A DNA stretch of 64,000 nt from AC-32 sp038236705. Its GTDB lineage: Bacteria; Actinomycetota; Thermoleophilia; Gaiellales; Gaiellaceae. The stretch's first letter is position 1. Every line of letters begins with the position of its first letter. The translations under genes were made by a program, and so were the position numbers. The stretch lies in the NCBI GenBank assembly GCA_038236705.1, contig JBBRZN010000004.1:48166-112165 (forward strand), given 5' to 3'. The notes under the pieces are model-generated. The model ran no database searches. It saw only the letters and a program-made list of their open reading frames with translations, and had not been told where the DNA came from. Of the stretch, positions 61,910 to 64,000 are shown one piece after another.

Positions 61910-62340
61910 GGCGCATGCTGCTGCTGCTCGTTCTGCTGGCCGTCCCGGCGGCTCACGGCGCGAGGCAGGGTGGACAACCAGTCGCGCTCGTGACCGCGGA
62001 GACGCAGAACCAGCTGATCGCCGTCGGGCTGCCGTCCGGGAAGATCTTGCGCCGGTTGCCGATGCCGGCCGACCCGCAGAACGTCGAAGCCGGCCCCCGC
62101 ACGGCCGTCGTCGTGAGCAGCCGCGGCGCAGCGGTGACGCTCGTCGACGTGCGGCTGGTCCGGACACTGAGCGTTCCCCACGGCTCCTTCAACGCCTCCA
62201 GACGCGCAGGCCTCGTGGCGACGGCCTCGTTGCTGCGTGGGACCTTGGCGGAGCGCACCGCGGCTCCTCCATGGCGTCGCCTCAAGACGACCACGGTCGC
62301 GCCCGCGGCACGTGACGTCGCCCTCGCCCTGCTCCCGTAA
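61906..62340 (+). CDS. Exported short YncE-like protein, possibly truncated
   Basis: A 144-residue protein with a signal peptide (MLLLLVLLAVPAAHGA), start GTG 61906 overlapping the previous stop. PVALVTAETQNQLIAVGLPSGKILRRLPMP reads as a propeller blade, and the next ~70 residues (RGTLAERTAAPPWRRLKTTTVAPAARDVAL) look like one and a half further blades. Full-length YncE-like proteins have about 300 residues and six or seven blades, so this may be a truncated remnant or depend on oligomerisation. It ends 9 bp before the peroxiredoxin gene. Confidence 0.65.
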   Translation: MRRMLLLLVLLAVPAAHGARQGGQPVALVTAETQNQLIAVGLPSGKILRRLPMPADPQNVEAGPRTAVVVSSRGAAVTLVDVRLVRTLSVPHGSFNASRRAGLVATASLLRGTLAERTAAPPWRRLKTTTVAPAARDVALALLP

Positions 62341-62349
62341 GCTCGCTCC

Positions 62350-62808
62350 GTGCTGGCCGTCGGCGATCGGATCCCGGACGTGCGGCTCTGGATGGGCCCG
62401 CAGGAGCAGGTCTCGCTGCGCGAGCTCGCGGACGAGAAGTCGCTCTTACTCGTCTTCTACCTCTTCGACTGGTCCGCCACCTGAACGAACGAGATGGAGC
62501 TCCTGCGTGACAGGAGCCCGGAGTTCGAGCAGGCAGGCGTCCAGCCGCTCGGCATCTCGCGCGACTCGCCCTGGACGCACGTCGCCTGGATGCAGGCGCT
62601 CGACCTGAACTTCCCGCTGCTCTCCGACTGGAACGCGGACGCCGTGCGCGGTTTCGGCGTGGCGCATGAGTTCCGTGGCTTCGAGGACGTGGCCGAACGC
62701 ACGGCCTTCCTCGTCGACACGAGCGGTACGGTCCGCGGCGCATGGCGCTACGAGACGGCCGAGGTGCCGGACTTCGACGAGCTGCTCTCAGCCGCCCGGG
62801 CCTTGTAG
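62350..62808 (+). CDS. Peroxiredoxin-family protein with in-frame TGA at the peroxidatic position (candidate selenoprotein)
   Basis: GTG 62350 opens a 153-codon frame to TAG 62806-62808, with one internal TGA at 62482-62484 (codon 45). Before it: VLAVGDRIPDVRLWMGPQEQ and LLLVFYLFDWSAT; after it: TNEMELLRDRSPEFEQAG, GISRDSPWTHVAWMQA, FPLLSDWN, GFGVAHEF and TAFLVDTSGTV. These are the AhpC/TSA fold in order. In peroxiredoxins (S/T)xxC is expected exactly where SAT-TGA stands, so the TGA replaces the catalytic Cys. A hairpin follows at 62499-62517. The alternative is a TGC to TGA nonsense mutation. The ATG at 62494 alone would give a useless 104-residue fragment. Confidence 0.8.
62499..62517 (+). 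promoter_or_regulatory. Candidate bacterial SECIS hairpin
   Basis: GCTCCTG (62499-62505), loop CGTGA, CAGGAGC (62511-62517): a perfect 7-bp stem starting 14 nt after the in-frame TGA. Bacterial SECIS elements lie directly 3' of the UGA inside the coding region and have a short stem with a G-U in the apical loop; both features are met here. It is also coding sequence, so some pairing can arise by chance. Confidence 0.55.
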
Positions 62809-64000
62809 CGCTCGTCTGCGCGCTGTACCTGGGCGCAGGGGTCGTCGCCACCTGGCCCGCGCTCCAGCGCGCGGGCTCGCACTTCCTCGCCAGGGGAACC
62901 GCGGTCCCCGGGGAGGCGGCCGCGGGCGACCATCTGCAGGCCGAGTACCACCTTTGGCTCGTCGGTCACCAGCTCGAGCACGGGCGCGCGCCCTGGCGTG
63001 ACCCGTACACGTTCCGGCCCGAGAGCCCGCCCCGCGCGAACTTCGGCGGCTGGCCGTTCGGGCCTCCGTTCTGGCCGCTGAGCGCGCTCTTCGGGCCGGT
63101 GCTGGGCTGGAACCTGTTCCTGCTGCTCACCTACCTCGCGGCGGGGGCCTTCGTGTACCTCTGGCTGCGGGAGCTCGGGTTACCGCGCGGAGCGGCCCTC
63201 GTCGGCGGACTGGCCTTCGCGCTTGCGCCCTACCGGGTGGCGCAAAGCGCCGGCCACCTGCGCGGGCCGATCTCGACGTTGCTACCACTCGCGCTCTGGG
63301 CCTTCGAGCGCTCGAGACGAGGAAGCTTCTGGTGGCTCGCGGGAGCCGGAGCGGCGCTCGCGTCGATCCCGTTCTCCGACGTTCACCTCGCAGTCGGCGC
63401 GGTGCCGTTCTTCGCGCTCTACGCCCTCTGCAGGAGCCGCGAGGCGCGGGTGCTCGGCGGCGCGGCGCTCGGGACGTTGGCCGCGGTCTGTACCGGGCTC
63501 CTGGTGGGCCACTTCGCCGTCTCGGGCTCGATCGGCGCGGGCGGCCGGACGCTGCGGGAGGTCTCGCACTATTCGGCGGATGGGCTCGACTTCGTGACAC
63601 GCCACCCGCGCCACGGGCTCGAGAGCTTCGTCTTCCTCGGCTGGCTCACTCCATTCCTCGCCCTCGCCGGCCTGGTGCTGCTCCTTCGGGCGCGACGGCC
63701 TGGGCTGGCGCTCGCGCTCTTGCTCGGCGCGCTCGTCCCGATCCTGCTCGCCTTCGGGACGAACCTGCCGCTCTACTCATTCCTCTGGCACCACTTCCCG
63801 CTGCTGCGCTACCCGCGCGTGCCGGAGCGCCAGCTGCCCGTCGCCTGCCTGGCTCTGGCCGCCCTGGCCGCCTTCGCCGTCGCCCGGGTAGCTCAGGCCT
63901 TCCCACGCCAAGTAACAGTCTGTTACTTGGTTGCGGTCTTGGCACTGGTTGGTGACCTCCGCGTGACGATCTACGACGCTGCCGCGGCCGACGTGGGCAA
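62805..64000 (+). CDS. GT-C-type integral membrane glycosyltransferase-like protein (partial)
   Basis: An open frame runs to the right edge with about 395 residues and many hydrophobic helices. It begins ALVCALYLGAGVVATWPAL (first helix), then an outside loop with GDHLQAEYHLWLVGHQL and an acidic/His pattern, FGGWPFGPPFWPLSALFGP, and further helices. Loop-1 acidic residues and this length suit GT-C lipid-linked sugar transferases. No standard start codon precedes the first helix: GTA 62805 and CTG 62823 are the nearest possibilities, so the true start is unknown. It follows the peroxiredoxin gene with no gap. Confidence 0.65.

Noticed and set aside
63332..63955. 207-residue plus-strand ORF at the right end
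   Set aside because: It is in another frame of the GT-C membrane protein, Arg/Pro-rich, a typical high-GC shadow.

Overview
The window comes from a high-GC bacterium, most likely an actinobacterium of the class Thermoleophilia (Gaiellales/Solirubrobacterales type). This is inferred from base composition, many GTG/TTG starts, GTGA/ATGA stop-start overlaps, the block rng-rplU-rpmA-obg-nadD-rsfS, an mreBCD-mrdA-rodA cluster and a tig-clpP-clpX cluster. No 16S gene is present to confirm it. Almost all DNA is chromosomal housekeeping sequence. The only transposase is a REP-associated tyrosine transposase (RAYT), and there is no CRISPR array or phage.

Layout: 1-3.8 kb, a cbb3-type cytochrome oxidase operon (minus) with a fused two-haem cytochrome subunit, divergent from a two-component system (3.9-5.7 kb). 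5.7-12.7 kb, metallopeptidase, tRNA-Ala and rsfS-nadD-obg-rpmA-rplU-rng. 12.7-18.6 kb, rodA-mrdA-mreDCB. 18.7-19.4 kb, RAYT between palindromic REPs. 19.4-29.6 kb, maf, a methyltransferase, ndk, zinc-ribbon protein, folC, valS, a flippase-like protein, clpX-clpP-tig. 29.6-35.1 kb, five tRNAs mixed with copies of a two-hairpin dispersed repeat, HAD, DJ-1, CAP, AI-2E-type and HTH genes. 35.1-41.5 kb, a phosphatase, a secreted repeat protein, a large cyclase/ATPase, tRNA-Pro and a second CAP protein. 41.6-46.1 kb, a response regulator and a giant GAF/PAS sensor kinase lacking its phospho-accepting His, bracketed by inverted repeats. 46.5-52.1 kb, an ABC exporter overlapping ileS. 52.1-64 kb, trxA, lipid kinase, Nudix, beta-propeller proteins, a serine hydrolase, RidA, a glutamate-cysteine-ligase-like enzyme, an ECF sigma factor with a membrane propeller protein, a peroxiredoxin gene and the start of a GT-C membrane protein.

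The most notable item is at 62350-62808. A peroxiredoxin-family reading frame is interrupted by one in-frame TGA exactly where the peroxidatic cysteine belongs, with a 7-bp hairpin starting 14 nt downstream whose loop contains GU. This is the pattern of a bacterial selenoprotein, and ordinary gene calling would truncate it. Other items worth a second look are the tRNA-3'-end repeat family, the sensor kinase with Arg in place of the H-box His, nadD without a standard start codon, three 11-bp-spaced direct repeats between the oxidase and its neighbouring regulator, and a sigma-R/SigH-like promoter upstream of trxA.
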